Below are positions 40,908-49,247 of a stretch of DNA of 49,247 bases, in pieces. Under the pieces are notes generated by a model, which saw only the letters and a list, made by a program, of their open reading frames with translations, did no database searches and was not told the origin of the DNA. A program made the translations under genes and the position numbers. Numbering within the stretch: position 1 is the stretch's first letter; each line of letters begins with the position of its first letter. This DNA comes from Bacteroides sp. (lineage in GTDB: Bacteria; Bacteroidota; Bacteroidia; Bacteroidales; Bacteroidaceae), in the NCBI GenBank assembly GCA_021201335.1, contig JAJQFD010000047.1, positions 1 through 49,247 on the forward strand, read 5' to 3'.

Positions 40908-40937
40908 TAGGCGTAATCTGCATGCAGATTACGCCTA
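40908..40937 (-). terminator. 30-bp perfect palindrome, probable terminator
   Basis: A perfect palindrome without spacer: arms TAGGCGTAATCTGCA and TGCAGATTACGCCTA. On the minus strand it is followed by TTTTAAA, which suits termination of the TonB operon; on the plus strand only A residues follow. A smaller TACGCAAAGCGTA hairpin lies at 40881-40893. Confidence 0.65.
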
Positions 40938-41034
40938 AAAAGCGAGAGAATTCAGTATAAAGTAGATTCATCTGATAGTCAACAAGTTAAATTATCACAT
41001 TCACTTTTGAAGTCGTATCAGATGTGTTTCGAAC

Positions 41035-42729
41035 TCAATCCACAATAAAGGTAGATCTCCCATATATCAAATTTCCATTTTTAGTAAACCCCTCCACAAC
41101 CACTTCAAATTCACCTTTTAAGTCCGAAGTATAAAAAGAGTAATTTGTTTTTTCCTTATTTACTTTTTCGGCAAAAGGATTCCAATAAAGAGTATGACGG
41201 AAGTCTGGAATTAACGACTTTCTTTTGTTTTCATCAGGATACTGCGGAGCATCAAACAAAACAGGTAAAGAAGGACAGCTATACGACACAAGTTGAGATC
41301 CTTCACTTAGCAATATGGAAGATAGATTCTCCCGGTGAGTTACAAATGAAACCAAACATTCAAAAAACTCTCCGCCAAACAAATATTTTCCATTATAAAT
41401 ATGAATCTTTCGAATATTCCGGGGATTATATGCCAACAAATCTTCATGGTCACGAATAGGAACACCATCCAAAAGAACCAAGGTATTCCCACCACTAAAT
41501 CTATTCTCATCCGGTACCAGCACCTTTATTACCCGCTTTTTTGCATCACTTCGGCGAACAACTAATTCGGTAACAAATTCGATAATCGTTTCGCCAACCG
41601 TATTAAAACGGGTATATTGATCTAAATCGTATGTTACCGGTTCACTGAAGTAATAATAATCCTGTAAGGGTATCGTTTGATTCAACGAATCAACACTCAC
41701 AACTTCCTGTAGTTGCACGCCGAGGAACCGATCCATCAAACGAGAATCTTCTGTCATTAATATTAAATTGGGTAAAGAAGAAGGTAATATTTCGGCATAA
41801 GGAGACAGGATATCTATTTGATAAGGTACCCCTTGCTTACTTGCAACAGAAGTCACAATTTCCTGTGGACCGTAAATATCTCCTGTATAAAAATAATAAA
41901 GTCCGTTTTCGCGCTGCTGTCCATTTATATACCGAATATCATTGCCTACAAAACCAATCCCAGCCGAGAAAACGTTTTGATCTTCCTGGTGTTCTGCTTC
42001 ATTTTTGAATCTTACCTTTCCCCGGATAATATGTCCTTCATATTCAGGTAACCATTCCCATGGTTCGGACACAGTGTATTTTTTGCCGGTATTATTTAGC
42101 CATTGCCTTCTATCTATATTTTGAATATGGGTTATAGAATCATTTCTTCTCACAGAAATAGTCATATCAAGGAGATTATCGGGTAAATTGGAAAGATTAA
42201 CTTCCACCTGGTCTCGGCATTGATAAATATTCTTATCCGTAGAAACATGAATATTCTTATTCTCCTGATAATTATTAAAAAATGCAACCTCATCATCTCT
42301 TAATTCGATCCTGTCTTCCTCGGAAGAACGAGCCATATTAATAATAGCTATTTCTTTTTTAAAAGAAACGGCATCTACCGCGTTACACATGTAGCGCGTA
42401 TAGGCTGACAACTGGTAGACACCTGAAGGAACGGTAACGGGAATCTTTACCTTTCCGGCCCCAATGCCATTTTCCAACGCTACCGATAGTTGGACATGTG
42501 GTTTATTGGTATCCGAAATCTCGATATATCCTATTTTACTAAAGGTCGATGAATTGAACTCATTATCTACTACCAGAAATTTTACCCAGATTTCTTCGCC
42601 GACCACATAGCAATCTTTATCCGAATGAACAAAAACATGCTCATTAAAGTCTTTCTGCGCATGCAAAAAGCAACCAGTAAAGAATAGTAAACAAAAAACT
42701 ATGGTATATTTCATGTTATGCAGCTTCAT
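41035..42729 (-). CDS. MG2-like secreted protein of TonB/DUF4249 operon
   Basis: A 564-residue secreted protein (signal ending CFLHAQ). Residues 27-130 resemble a macroglobulin MG2 domain: EHVFVHSDKDCYVVGEEIWV and GVYQLSAYTRYM. Near residue 420 a short plug-like segment (GGNTLVLLDGVPIRDHEDLL, RKIHIYNGKYLFGG) recalls the TonB-receptor plug found in larger relatives. Its ATG overlaps the DUF4249 stop codon by one base, implying translational coupling. The role is unknown; it probably works at the cell surface with the receptor and DUF4249 protein. Confidence 0.75.
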   Translation of the reverse strand: MKLHNMKYTIVFCLLFFTGCFLHAQKDFNEHVFVHSDKDCYVVGEEIWVKFLVVDNEFNSSTFSKIGYIEISDTNKPHVQLSVALENGIGAGKVKIPVTVPSGVYQLSAYTRYMCNAVDAVSFKKEIAIINMARSSEEDRIELRDDEVAFFNNYQENKNIHVSTDKNIYQCRDQVEVNLSNLPDNLLDMTISVRRNDSITHIQNIDRRQWLNNTGKKYTVSEPWEWLPEYEGHIIRGKVRFKNEAEHQEDQNVFSAGIGFVGNDIRYINGQQRENGLYYFYTGDIYGPQEIVTSVASKQGVPYQIDILSPYAEILPSSLPNLILMTEDSRLMDRFLGVQLQEVVSVDSLNQTIPLQDYYYFSEPVTYDLDQYTRFNTVGETIIEFVTELVVRRSDAKKRVIKVLVPDENRFSGGNTLVLLDGVPIRDHEDLLAYNPRNIRKIHIYNGKYLFGGEFFECLVSFVTHRENLSSILLSEGSQLVSYSCPSLPVLFDAPQYPDENKRKSLIPDFRHTLYWNPFAEKVNKEKTNYSFYTSDLKGEFEVVVEGFTKNGNLIYGRSTFIVD

Positions 42730-43892
42730 TATTGGTGATTATTGGGCCAGTAATCAGGCTTATTTTTTGTGCCGCCTCTGGTAGTACAATCTGTACATAC
42801 GCGAGAACTGTAAGCAGTAATCATTATTGACCCCATCTCTAGTGTATAACCCACCGGACGATAACCTAAATCATAGATCTCTACTGAACCCCAGCCCAAC
42901 TCTTCAAAGTATTCACGTGAAAACAGTCCACAAGATTCACGTGGTCTTGATATATGATTAGCTGATATATAAAACCTTTTTTCAGTTATATTTCCCGAAA
43001 CCTCCACAAACCCGATAACTTTCTTATCTGGATTAGATATACAAGTAATATTTCCTTCTATTGTAGAAGGTTGAGGAGTGAATAACCCTCCCATATCCTG
43101 ATTTGTTTTCCGTTTGTCTAAATAATATTCATACCCTGCCTTGCTGATAGCCTGCTGTTTTATCAGTACACTATATAGTTCAGAAAAACGATCATTAGAT
43201 GCTTCGTGTTTATAAAGTACTTTATTAACAATACGATGTTCAATCAAAGACTCGGTTGAAGCCACGAGTATTTCTTTTCCAATGTCATTTTTCCAGCAAT
43301 AAAGTACAGGAAAAGTATTATCAATATAGTACTGTTTACTTTTTGCATCATAGAATACTTGTACAGGATAATGAGATTTTATTTCCCAATCCTCTTTATA
43401 AGTCCATAAAAAGTATTGATTCTCCGACTCAGTACTGTGTGTAGAGATACGGATTGAAACTTCTCCTTCTTCCTGAGGTTGAGAAAAAGAAATGCTGTCT
43501 ATCTCGGGAGATTGAAGAGGTTTTGCCAGTGTGGATTGATACGTATCACCTTCATATTCAAATTCTACACCATATAAAACATCCTGATCCAGCTTATCTA
43601 CTGAAATGCGGTGCACTCCACTTCCTAAATAATTTGCAGGCTGACTCCTGTACCCATTATTTCCTACTATTACTAAATTAACCTGAACGTCATCATATCC
43701 TGGAGGAGGTATTTCCTCATTAAGAGAGAAACTCTTACTAAAATAAAAGTCCACAATCGAATCGGAGACAATATTTCCTTCAACTACAAGTATATTTATA
43801 TCTGAACTGGGAATATTGGCATTAAACTCGGAAACGCACGCTCCACCAAGTACCAGAAATAACAGAATAATGTATAAAAACTTATTTTTCAT
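42729..43892 (-). CDS. DUF4249-family lipoprotein
   Basis: A 387-residue lipoprotein with lipobox LVLGGAC (Cys19) and the DUF4249 start INILVVEGNIVSDSIVDFYF. Later tracts are YGVEFEYEGDTYQSTL and a cysteine-rich end (RVCTDCTTRGG). DUF4249 proteins are commonly coupled to FecA-like TonB receptors in Bacteroidetes, as here, with only 5 bp between the genes. Probably an outer-membrane partner in uptake. Confidence 0.85.
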   Translation of the reverse strand: MKNKFLYIILLFLVLGGACVSEFNANIPSSDINILVVEGNIVSDSIVDFYFSKSFSLNEEIPPPGYDDVQVNLVIVGNNGYRSQPANYLGSGVHRISVDKLDQDVLYGVEFEYEGDTYQSTLAKPLQSPEIDSISFSQPQEEGEVSIRISTHSTESENQYFLWTYKEDWEIKSHYPVQVFYDAKSKQYYIDNTFPVLYCWKNDIGKEILVASTESLIEHRIVNKVLYKHEASNDRFSELYSVLIKQQAISKAGYEYYLDKRKTNQDMGGLFTPQPSTIEGNITCISNPDKKVIGFVEVSGNITEKRFYISANHISRPRESCGLFSREYFEELGWGSVEIYDLGYRPVGYTLEMGSIMITAYSSRVCTDCTTRGGTKNKPDYWPNNHQ

Positions 43893-43897
43893 ATCTC

Positions 43898-46645
43898 TCA
43901 GAATCTTATATTATAAGTAATAAAGGGTATAGGAGAACCAAAGATGGACATTTTATATCCGTTAATCTTTCCATTCTCTGATAAGTAATAGATAGAATAT
44001 ACATTTTTTCTTCCCGTTACATTATATACCCCAATAGATATTGAACTGTGAGTTAATAAAGTTAACTTATGACTGGGTTCAATATTAAATGAAATATCTG
44101 TCCGGAAATAATCTGGGATTCGATATGAATTTCTCTCCGTATAATATACCCGCATAGCACCAATTCCTTTATCATAATATTGACCTGCGGGAACAGTAGT
44201 AGGTCTTCCGGTACTATAATCTAAATTAACAGACATACTATAACGTTGGGTAAACTTGTAATTACCTACAAATTTGAAATCATGAGGTTTATCGTATTCC
44301 GTCGGATACCAGTCTCCGCCATTAACCGGATTTGAAATTCTTTTATCATTCTGTTTCAAAAAAGTGCGAGAATAAGTATAACTAGCCCAACCGTTCAATT
44401 TTCCTACTGTTTTCCGGACTGCGAACTCTACTCCATATGCTCTTCCTTTGGTGCTAATTACATCCGTTTCAATATGATGATTCATGATAATTTGCGCTTT
44501 ACTTCTATAGTCCAGATAATCGGACATTCGCTTGAAATATCCTTCCAGAGAAAACTCCCAAATATCATCTGGTGAATTTAAATAGAAACCACCGGCTACC
44601 TGCCAACCTCTTTGCGGTTTAATATTCGGATCACTCAGCTTCCATGTGTCCGTAGGCGACATAATAGCCGTATTGGATAACTTATGGATATATTGCCGCA
44701 TAGAATTAAAACCTGCTTTTACAGAAAAATTATCGGTAAAAGCATATCTGACGGAAAGCCGGAATTCAGGTCCGTGATATGTCTTCATCGCTTTCCCTGA
44801 ATTTACCTGTATAGTATCGGCTATCGTCTCCGTAGCTGGTAATACTTCGTTCTGATATTTAAAATAAGTACGTGGCCCTAATGCATTGAAAATTGAATAA
44901 CGAATTCCAGCATTGACAGACAATTGAGGCGTTATCTCCCATTCATCACCTATATATAATGCTGACTCTAAAGCTTTATCTTTTTGTAATGCATCATTCC
45001 TTACTAAAGACTCCTCCCCTATCGGTTGATATTTTCCTGAATTGATAGTATAAAACATTGTTTTCATTCCAAAATCCAATCTGTTCTTTTTACCCAGATC
45101 ATACGTAAAGTCCGCTTTCGCATATACCTGGTCAATATCAAAGGATATTCTGAAGGCACTCGCCGGTTCTGTCGTTTCTTCATTTTTATAATCGTAATGA
45201 TCATAACCGGCAGTAAAATAGCTTATCAATTTATCGTTTAGTACAGTTCTCCATTTGGCAGATGCATTCAGATTATTGTAGGCATATTTTTGATTGGAAT
45301 TAAATGAAAAGCGGTCATGACTGTAATATCCATATACATTCAGATTATTTCTATTATTTATCTGATGAGAGAATGATAATCCTAAATCATAAAAACCCGC
45401 AGAGCCGTCTTTGTATCCGCTTTTACTAGGCAATTGTTTCAGGATCCAGTCAGAATAAGTGGTTCTTCCGCTTAACAACAAGGATGTTCTTTCTTTAATA
45501 ATGGGTATTTCCAGATTAAGTTTACTGGTTACCAGCCCCAATCCTGCCGAACCAATAAATTTCTCTTTCTTGGCTTCTCTGGATGTTATGTCTAGTACAG
45601 AGGAAATTCTACCGCCGTAACGGGAAGGAATACTGCTTTTATAGATTTCCGCTTCTTTAATCATATCAGAACTGAAAGCTGTAAAAAAGCCAAAAAGATG
45701 GTTCGGATTATAGATCGTACCATCATTCAGTAAAATCAAATTTTGATCTGTCGCCCCTCCTCTTACATTAAAACCCGTGGATGCTTCTCCGACAGTCTTT
45801 ACACCCGGAAGTGCCTGAATAACTTTCAGGATATCCACTTCGCCTAAGGCCATCGGTATATTTTTTATTTTCGCAACCTGTAGTTTTTCCACACCTATTT
45901 GTGTGCCTTTTACATTCTGGATTTTACCCGAAGTAATGGTTACTTCATCCAACATGTGCTGTTCCTCCTCAATCTCAATATCCAATGTTCCGTTACCATA
46001 TAGTATTAATTGCCGCCGGGTATCCCGGATATTCATGCCTGCAATATCCAATTGTACACGACCGGTAGGTAATTTAATGCTAAAATTACCATTGCTATCC
46101 GTTATAGTAGCAGCCCAAGGGTGCTTGAGGGTCAGACTGATTCCTACCAAAGGTTCTCCGGTTTTAAAATCCGTAACCTTTCCTTTGAGTTCGATATTTG
46201 AAAGCACTTCCTTCGAATAAGGATCACCAATTGTATATACCTTATTTTCTGAAGTGGCAGTCTCTTGTTTATTAATTGTTAATAAGATACTTTCACTAGT
46301 AGACTCCTGTTTCTGCCCTGAAATTGAAGGCGGAAAATGAGTTACCAGAAGTACTCCCTTTAATATAAAGAGAGAATTATTATATTCGGAAATCACGTAA
46401 TCTGTATTCCTGAGTACTTTCTCCAACAGTTGAATCGGAGACAATTCTTCCTGGATTACAGGAACATGAAATGTACTGTCAATAACAGCATAAATCTTAT
46501 AGGGGGTATCGTTTCTTATATTATTCAATAATTCTTCTATTGAAATACTATCCGTTACTGCTAACTGAGAAACCGCACTATTAACCTCCTGACATAAAGA
46601 AAAACTTAATAGGAAAAAGAATACAGGCAGAATTATATGTTTCAT
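43898..46645 (-). CDS. TonB-dependent receptor with STN domain (FecA-like)
   Basis: A 915-residue outer-membrane receptor. In order: signal peptide, STN-like domain (residues about 30-100, ISIEELLNNIRNDTPYKIYA), carboxypeptidase-like domain (GKVTDFKTGEPLVGISLTL), plug (DILKVIQALPGVKT, STGFNVRGGATDQNLILLND, SSIPSRYGGRISSVLDI) and barrel ending PFITYNIRF. STN domains in FecA-type receptors signal to anti-sigma factors, but no FecI/FecR pair is in the window. Substrate unknown. Together with the upstream 46665 gene, DUF4249 and MG2-like genes it forms a four-gene operon. Confidence 0.92.
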   Translation of the reverse strand: MKHIILPVFFFLLSFSLCQEVNSAVSQLAVTDSISIEELLNNIRNDTPYKIYAVIDSTFHVPVIQEELSPIQLLEKVLRNTDYVISEYNNSLFILKGVLLVTHFPPSISGQKQESTSESILLTINKQETATSENKVYTIGDPYSKEVLSNIELKGKVTDFKTGEPLVGISLTLKHPWAATITDSNGNFSIKLPTGRVQLDIAGMNIRDTRRQLILYGNGTLDIEIEEEQHMLDEVTITSGKIQNVKGTQIGVEKLQVAKIKNIPMALGEVDILKVIQALPGVKTVGEASTGFNVRGGATDQNLILLNDGTIYNPNHLFGFFTAFSSDMIKEAEIYKSSIPSRYGGRISSVLDITSREAKKEKFIGSAGLGLVTSKLNLEIPIIKERTSLLLSGRTTYSDWILKQLPSKSGYKDGSAGFYDLGLSFSHQINNRNNLNVYGYYSHDRFSFNSNQKYAYNNLNASAKWRTVLNDKLISYFTAGYDHYDYKNEETTEPASAFRISFDIDQVYAKADFTYDLGKKNRLDFGMKTMFYTINSGKYQPIGEESLVRNDALQKDKALESALYIGDEWEITPQLSVNAGIRYSIFNALGPRTYFKYQNEVLPATETIADTIQVNSGKAMKTYHGPEFRLSVRYAFTDNFSVKAGFNSMRQYIHKLSNTAIMSPTDTWKLSDPNIKPQRGWQVAGGFYLNSPDDIWEFSLEGYFKRMSDYLDYRSKAQIIMNHHIETDVISTKGRAYGVEFAVRKTVGKLNGWASYTYSRTFLKQNDKRISNPVNGGDWYPTEYDKPHDFKFVGNYKFTQRYSMSVNLDYSTGRPTTVPAGQYYDKGIGAMRVYYTERNSYRIPDYFRTDISFNIEPSHKLTLLTHSSISIGVYNVTGRKNVYSIYYLSENGKINGYKMSIFGSPIPFITYNIRF

Positions 46646-46664
46646 AGTATTATATTGACGAATA

Positions 46665-47371
46665 TTATTCTATTATTCTTTCACAAAAAGTCACTAGTTG
46701 TATTAAGCTCTTCTCCCGATCAATAGAAAAAGATAGTTTATTTTCTTTCACAAAAGAATTAATTTGTTTTTTATAGGATGGAAAAAGTTTTGTGAACGCA
46801 CCCTTCGCCCTTACTGGATAATATTTTTTTTATATAATAAATAATACCTGGTATTAAAAGAAAAGTCATAAGTGATTCTGTCCGTAGGAGTATTCAGTTG
46901 AACTGTCGTTTTTTCCAGTAGTTTCATTTTGCTACCATCTACCAGTAAAGTGTAATAGCCATTCTTCAAATTTGTATTTTCAGAAGGGATATGCCAGATA
47001 ATATCTTTGTCATGCAACTTTATTTTTTCTACATAATTTGGATTTACCACTATACCATGGTTAGAACCTTTGGTTAACAAGATTAAGTTATTGCGATATA
47101 GATCAATTCGCATTTTTTGGTTAGCATAATAACAACCTCTGTAATATAAATCCCCTGTTTCATATTCATCGCTTACATAGTAAGGGGTATTCAAATATTT
47201 TAATGAACTGTAAAGCCATTCCAATTCGCCACTATAAATCAGATTATAATCTTCCGCCTCACTTAAATACTTATTTATTTGTGTGGTTTGAGCATACGTA
47301 AATGATGTAATAATAGATATCTGTAAGACTGGTACCAATAATAGCACCCGATATAATCGTGTTTTATTCAT
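46665..47371 (-). CDS. Secreted protein preceding TonB receptor (frame broken)
   Basis: The open frame runs from 47371 to 46811 (186 residues) with signal peptide to about residue 27 (TSFTYAQ) and beta-rich tracts (GDLYYRGCYYANQKMRIDLY). It ends abruptly at YKKNIIQ after eight A (T8 at 46824-46831). With nine A the frame continues through RYYLLYKKKYYPVRAKGAFT and PSYKKQINSFVKENKLSFSI to a TAA at 46665, giving about 235 residues. The tail pattern, tyrosines then PV, a basic stretch and a KENKL helix, is what I know from small proteins next to such receptors. The restored gene ends 19 bp before the receptor, as expected in an operon. Function unknown. Confidence 0.75.
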
Positions 47372-47390
47372 AATCTTAGGGCTAAACTAA

Positions 47391-47427
47391 ATTGCTTTAA
47401 AGATATGAAAAAAAGTTTTAAAGCAAT
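47391..47427 (-). promoter_or_regulatory. Inverted repeat over the putative promoter of the TonB operon
   Basis: ATTGCTTTAAA (47391-47401) and TTTAAAGCAAT (47417-47427) are perfect 11-bp arms with a 15-bp spacer, about 20-56 bp before the first ATG. A -7-like TATCTTTA (minus strand, 47398-47405) overlaps one arm, so it is a good operator candidate. Confidence 0.45.
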
Positions 47428-47519
47428 ATTTTTCTTATAAAAAGATGACTTTTACAGAAAAATGAAAGGAGATTATCTTCTCTCTTCCCCATACATTTCA
47501 AATTAATTAAATATAAAAA

Positions 47520-47553
47520 GTGCCATAAACCAGTTCTGTTAGGCTTATGGCAC
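47520..47553 (-). terminator. Terminator of fumarase gene
   Basis: Stem GTGCCATAA (47520-47528) and TTATGGCAC (47545-47553) with a 16-base loop; on the minus strand TTTTTATATTT follows. Confidence 0.75.
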
Positions 47554-47596
47554 CATACCGTTTTATATTATTAATAATAATTCTATATTCAACTAA

Positions 47597-49237
47597 CTAT
47601 TTACAGGAAATATCCAATGGCTTTAGTTGTTTAAAGAAATCGTTTCCTTTATCATCTACCAAAATAAAAGCAGGAAAATCTTCTACCTCAATTTTCCAGA
47701 TAGCTTCCATACCTAATTCAGGATATTCCAAGCATTCCACCTTCTTGATATTATCCTGGGCGAGAATAGCAGCAGGGCCACCAATGCTTCCCAAATAAAA
47801 ACCACCGTGTTTCTTACAAGCATCAGTCACTTGCTGGCTACGGTTTCCTTTGGCAATCATAATCATGCTACCACCATTTTCCTGGAACAAATCAACGTAA
47901 GAGTCCATACGGCCGGCTGTCGTAGGTCCAAATGATCCGGATGGCATTCCTTTGGGTGTTTTAGCTGGACCGGCATAATAAATCGGATGATCTTTCATGT
48001 ATTGAGGCAATCCTTCTCCCCTATCCAGACGTTCTTTCAGTTTGGCATGAGCGATGTCACGACCCACAATGATTGTACCATTCAGTGATAAACGGGTAGA
48101 AACCGGATATTTTGTTAACTCTTTTAGTATATCAGCCATCGGTTGATTCAGGTCAATCTTAACAGCATCTCCTTCTCCTGCTTCACGGAGTTCTTCCGGA
48201 ATATATTTACCCGGATTCTCTTCCAGTTTCTCAATCCAGATGCCTTCTTTATTGATCTTACATTTGATATTACGATCTGCAGAACAAGAAACTCCCATAC
48301 CTACCGGACAAGATGCACCATGACGAGGTAACCGAACAATGCGAATATCATGTGCAAAGTATTTTCCTCCAAACTGGGCACCTAATCCCATACGCTGAGA
48401 CTCCAAAAGCACTTGTTTTTCGAGCTCAATGTCACGAAAAGCTTGTCCACCCTCATTACCTTCTGTCGGAAGCGTATCATAATACTTCGCAGAAGCAAGT
48501 TTAACGGTTTTCAGATTAGTCTCAGCAGAAGTTCCACCTATTACAAATGCAATATGATAAGGAGGACAGGCAGCCGTGCCTAAGGTTTTCATTTTTTCAA
48601 CCAGGTAAGGAACCAGTTTTTCCGGATTCAGCAAGGCCTTTGTTTCCTGATACAAATAGGTTTTATTAGCAGATCCTCCTCCTTTGGCAATACAGAGAAA
48701 CTTATATTCTGCTCCCTGAACAGCATATAAATCAATCTGAGCAGGAAGATTGCAACCTGTATTTTTTTCATCGTACATATTTAAAGGTACGTTTTGAGAA
48801 TAGCGCAGATTTTCTTCGGTATAGGTTTTATATACACCCTTAGAAATGGCTTCCTCATCACACCCATCTGTCCAAACTTGTTGCCCTTTCTTTCCTACAA
48901 TGATGGCAGTACCAGTATCCTGGCAAAAGGGCAATTTTCCTTTAGCAGAAACTTCCGCATTCCGCAAAAATGTTAATGCTACATACTTATCATTTTCACT
49001 GGCTTCCGGATCAGAAAGTATGTTAGCTACTTGCTGCTGATGTTCGGGGCGAAGCATAAAAGCAACATCTCTGAATGCTGCATTAGTCATTGCGGTTAAA
49101 CCTTCTGACTCAATTTTTAGAATTTCTTTTCCTTCAAATTCACCGACTGACACATAGTCTTTAGTAAGCAAATAATACTCGGTAGTATCTTTTCCTAATG
49201 GGAAAGGTTCCTGATACTTAAAAGGAGGTGTTGCCAT
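47597..49237 (-). CDS. fum: Fumarate hydratase, class I
   Basis: A 546-residue [4Fe-4S] fumarase of the single-chain FumA/FumB type, interconverting fumarate and malate in the cytoplasm. Cys105 (LPFCQDTGTA) matches the first cluster ligand; the others lie in ACPPYHIAFVIGGTSAE and CPVGMGVSCSADR. The C-terminal beta domain shows GPTTAGRMDSYVDLFQ and GSIGGPAAILA. The gene is complete; only ten bases precede the ATG in the window, so its promoter is not visible. In Bacteroidales this enzyme works in the reductive branch to succinate. Confidence 0.95.
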   Translation of the reverse strand: MATPPFKYQEPFPLGKDTTEYYLLTKDYVSVGEFEGKEILKIESEGLTAMTNAAFRDVAFMLRPEHQQQVANILSDPEASENDKYVALTFLRNAEVSAKGKLPFCQDTGTAIIVGKKGQQVWTDGCDEEAISKGVYKTYTEENLRYSQNVPLNMYDEKNTGCNLPAQIDLYAVQGAEYKFLCIAKGGGSANKTYLYQETKALLNPEKLVPYLVEKMKTLGTAACPPYHIAFVIGGTSAETNLKTVKLASAKYYDTLPTEGNEGGQAFRDIELEKQVLLESQRMGLGAQFGGKYFAHDIRIVRLPRHGASCPVGMGVSCSADRNIKCKINKEGIWIEKLEENPGKYIPEELREAGEGDAVKIDLNQPMADILKELTKYPVSTRLSLNGTIIVGRDIAHAKLKERLDRGEGLPQYMKDHPIYYAGPAKTPKGMPSGSFGPTTAGRMDSYVDLFQENGGSMIMIAKGNRSQQVTDACKKHGGFYLGSIGGPAAILAQDNIKKVECLEYPELGMEAIWKIEVEDFPAFILVDDKGNDFFKQLKPLDISCK

Positions 49238-49247
49238 ATTTAATTTA

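Noticed and set aside
46676..46755. 13-bp direct repeat TTCTTTCACAAAA in an apparent intergenic space
   Set aside because: Both copies fall in the restored reading frame of the 46665-47371 gene, so they are coding sequence (VKEN and FCER segments) rather than regulatory sites.
1..49247. tRNA, rRNA, insertion sequences or prophage genes
   Set aside because: No transposase, integrase, phage structural gene or RNA-gene signature was found anywhere in the window.

Overview
The window looks like a chromosomal segment of a gut-type Bacteroidales bacterium, perhaps Parabacteroides or a relative; genus cannot be fixed from the sequence. Evidence is a SusC/SusD pair with a hybrid two-component (HTCS) regulator, fimbrillin-like lipoproteins, FecA-like TonB/DUF4249 genes, AT-rich DNA, and many start-proximal copies of the Bacteroidetes -7 promoter element TAnnTTTG.

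Layout. (1) 1-5.5 kb: AraC-type regulator, VOC/glyoxalase-like protein, 3-methyladenine DNA glycosylase, clostripain-like lipoprotein, and an Lrp regulator divergent from O-acetylhomoserine sulfhydrylase (metY). (2) 5.6-23.7 kb: a pectin/rhamnogalacturonan utilisation locus. On the minus strand run susC, susD, a pectate-lyase/GH43-like chimera, a six-hairpin glycosidase-like protein, a GH105, a GH28 and a second GH88/GH105; the HTCS regulator is divergent on the plus strand. (3) 23.8-28.5 kb: a small PepSY-like secreted protein, a hybrid histidine kinase with receiver and HPt-like domains, and a convergent NtrC-type sigma-54 activator. (4) 28.6-31.7 kb: an AraC regulator directly followed by an alpha-oxoamine synthase and then a PhzF-like enzyme, a candidate small-molecule locus. 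(5) 32-38.9 kb: stress-type genes (two paralogous short-chain dehydrogenases, a GlsB-like membrane protein, a 47-residue hydrophilic protein) flanking a fimbrillin-like lipoprotein operon whose last gene carries a FISUMP domain. (6) 39.6-40.9 kb: a second AraC/VOC pair paralogous to the one at the left end. (7) 41-47.4 kb: a TonB-receptor operon (family protein with YYPV tail, STN-TonB receptor, DUF4249 lipoprotein, MG2-like protein). (8) fumarase class I.

Three points stand out. First, five reading-frame breaks lie exactly in homopolymer runs (HTCS twice, SusC, a fimbrillin, the 46.7-47.4 kb gene); in each case one base restores a family-typical protein. Consensus error in the underlying sequence is the simplest explanation, with phase variation a possibility for the C9 tract. 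Second, four promoters of AraC and VOC genes share an ATGTC...TTTTTCC element 38-39 bp upstream of the -7 box, pointing to a small regulon run by three paralogous AraC regulators and including the oxoamine synthase gene. Third, three intergenic regions hold degenerate direct repeats with a 22-bp period, two of them built on the same CTACCG-containing unit.
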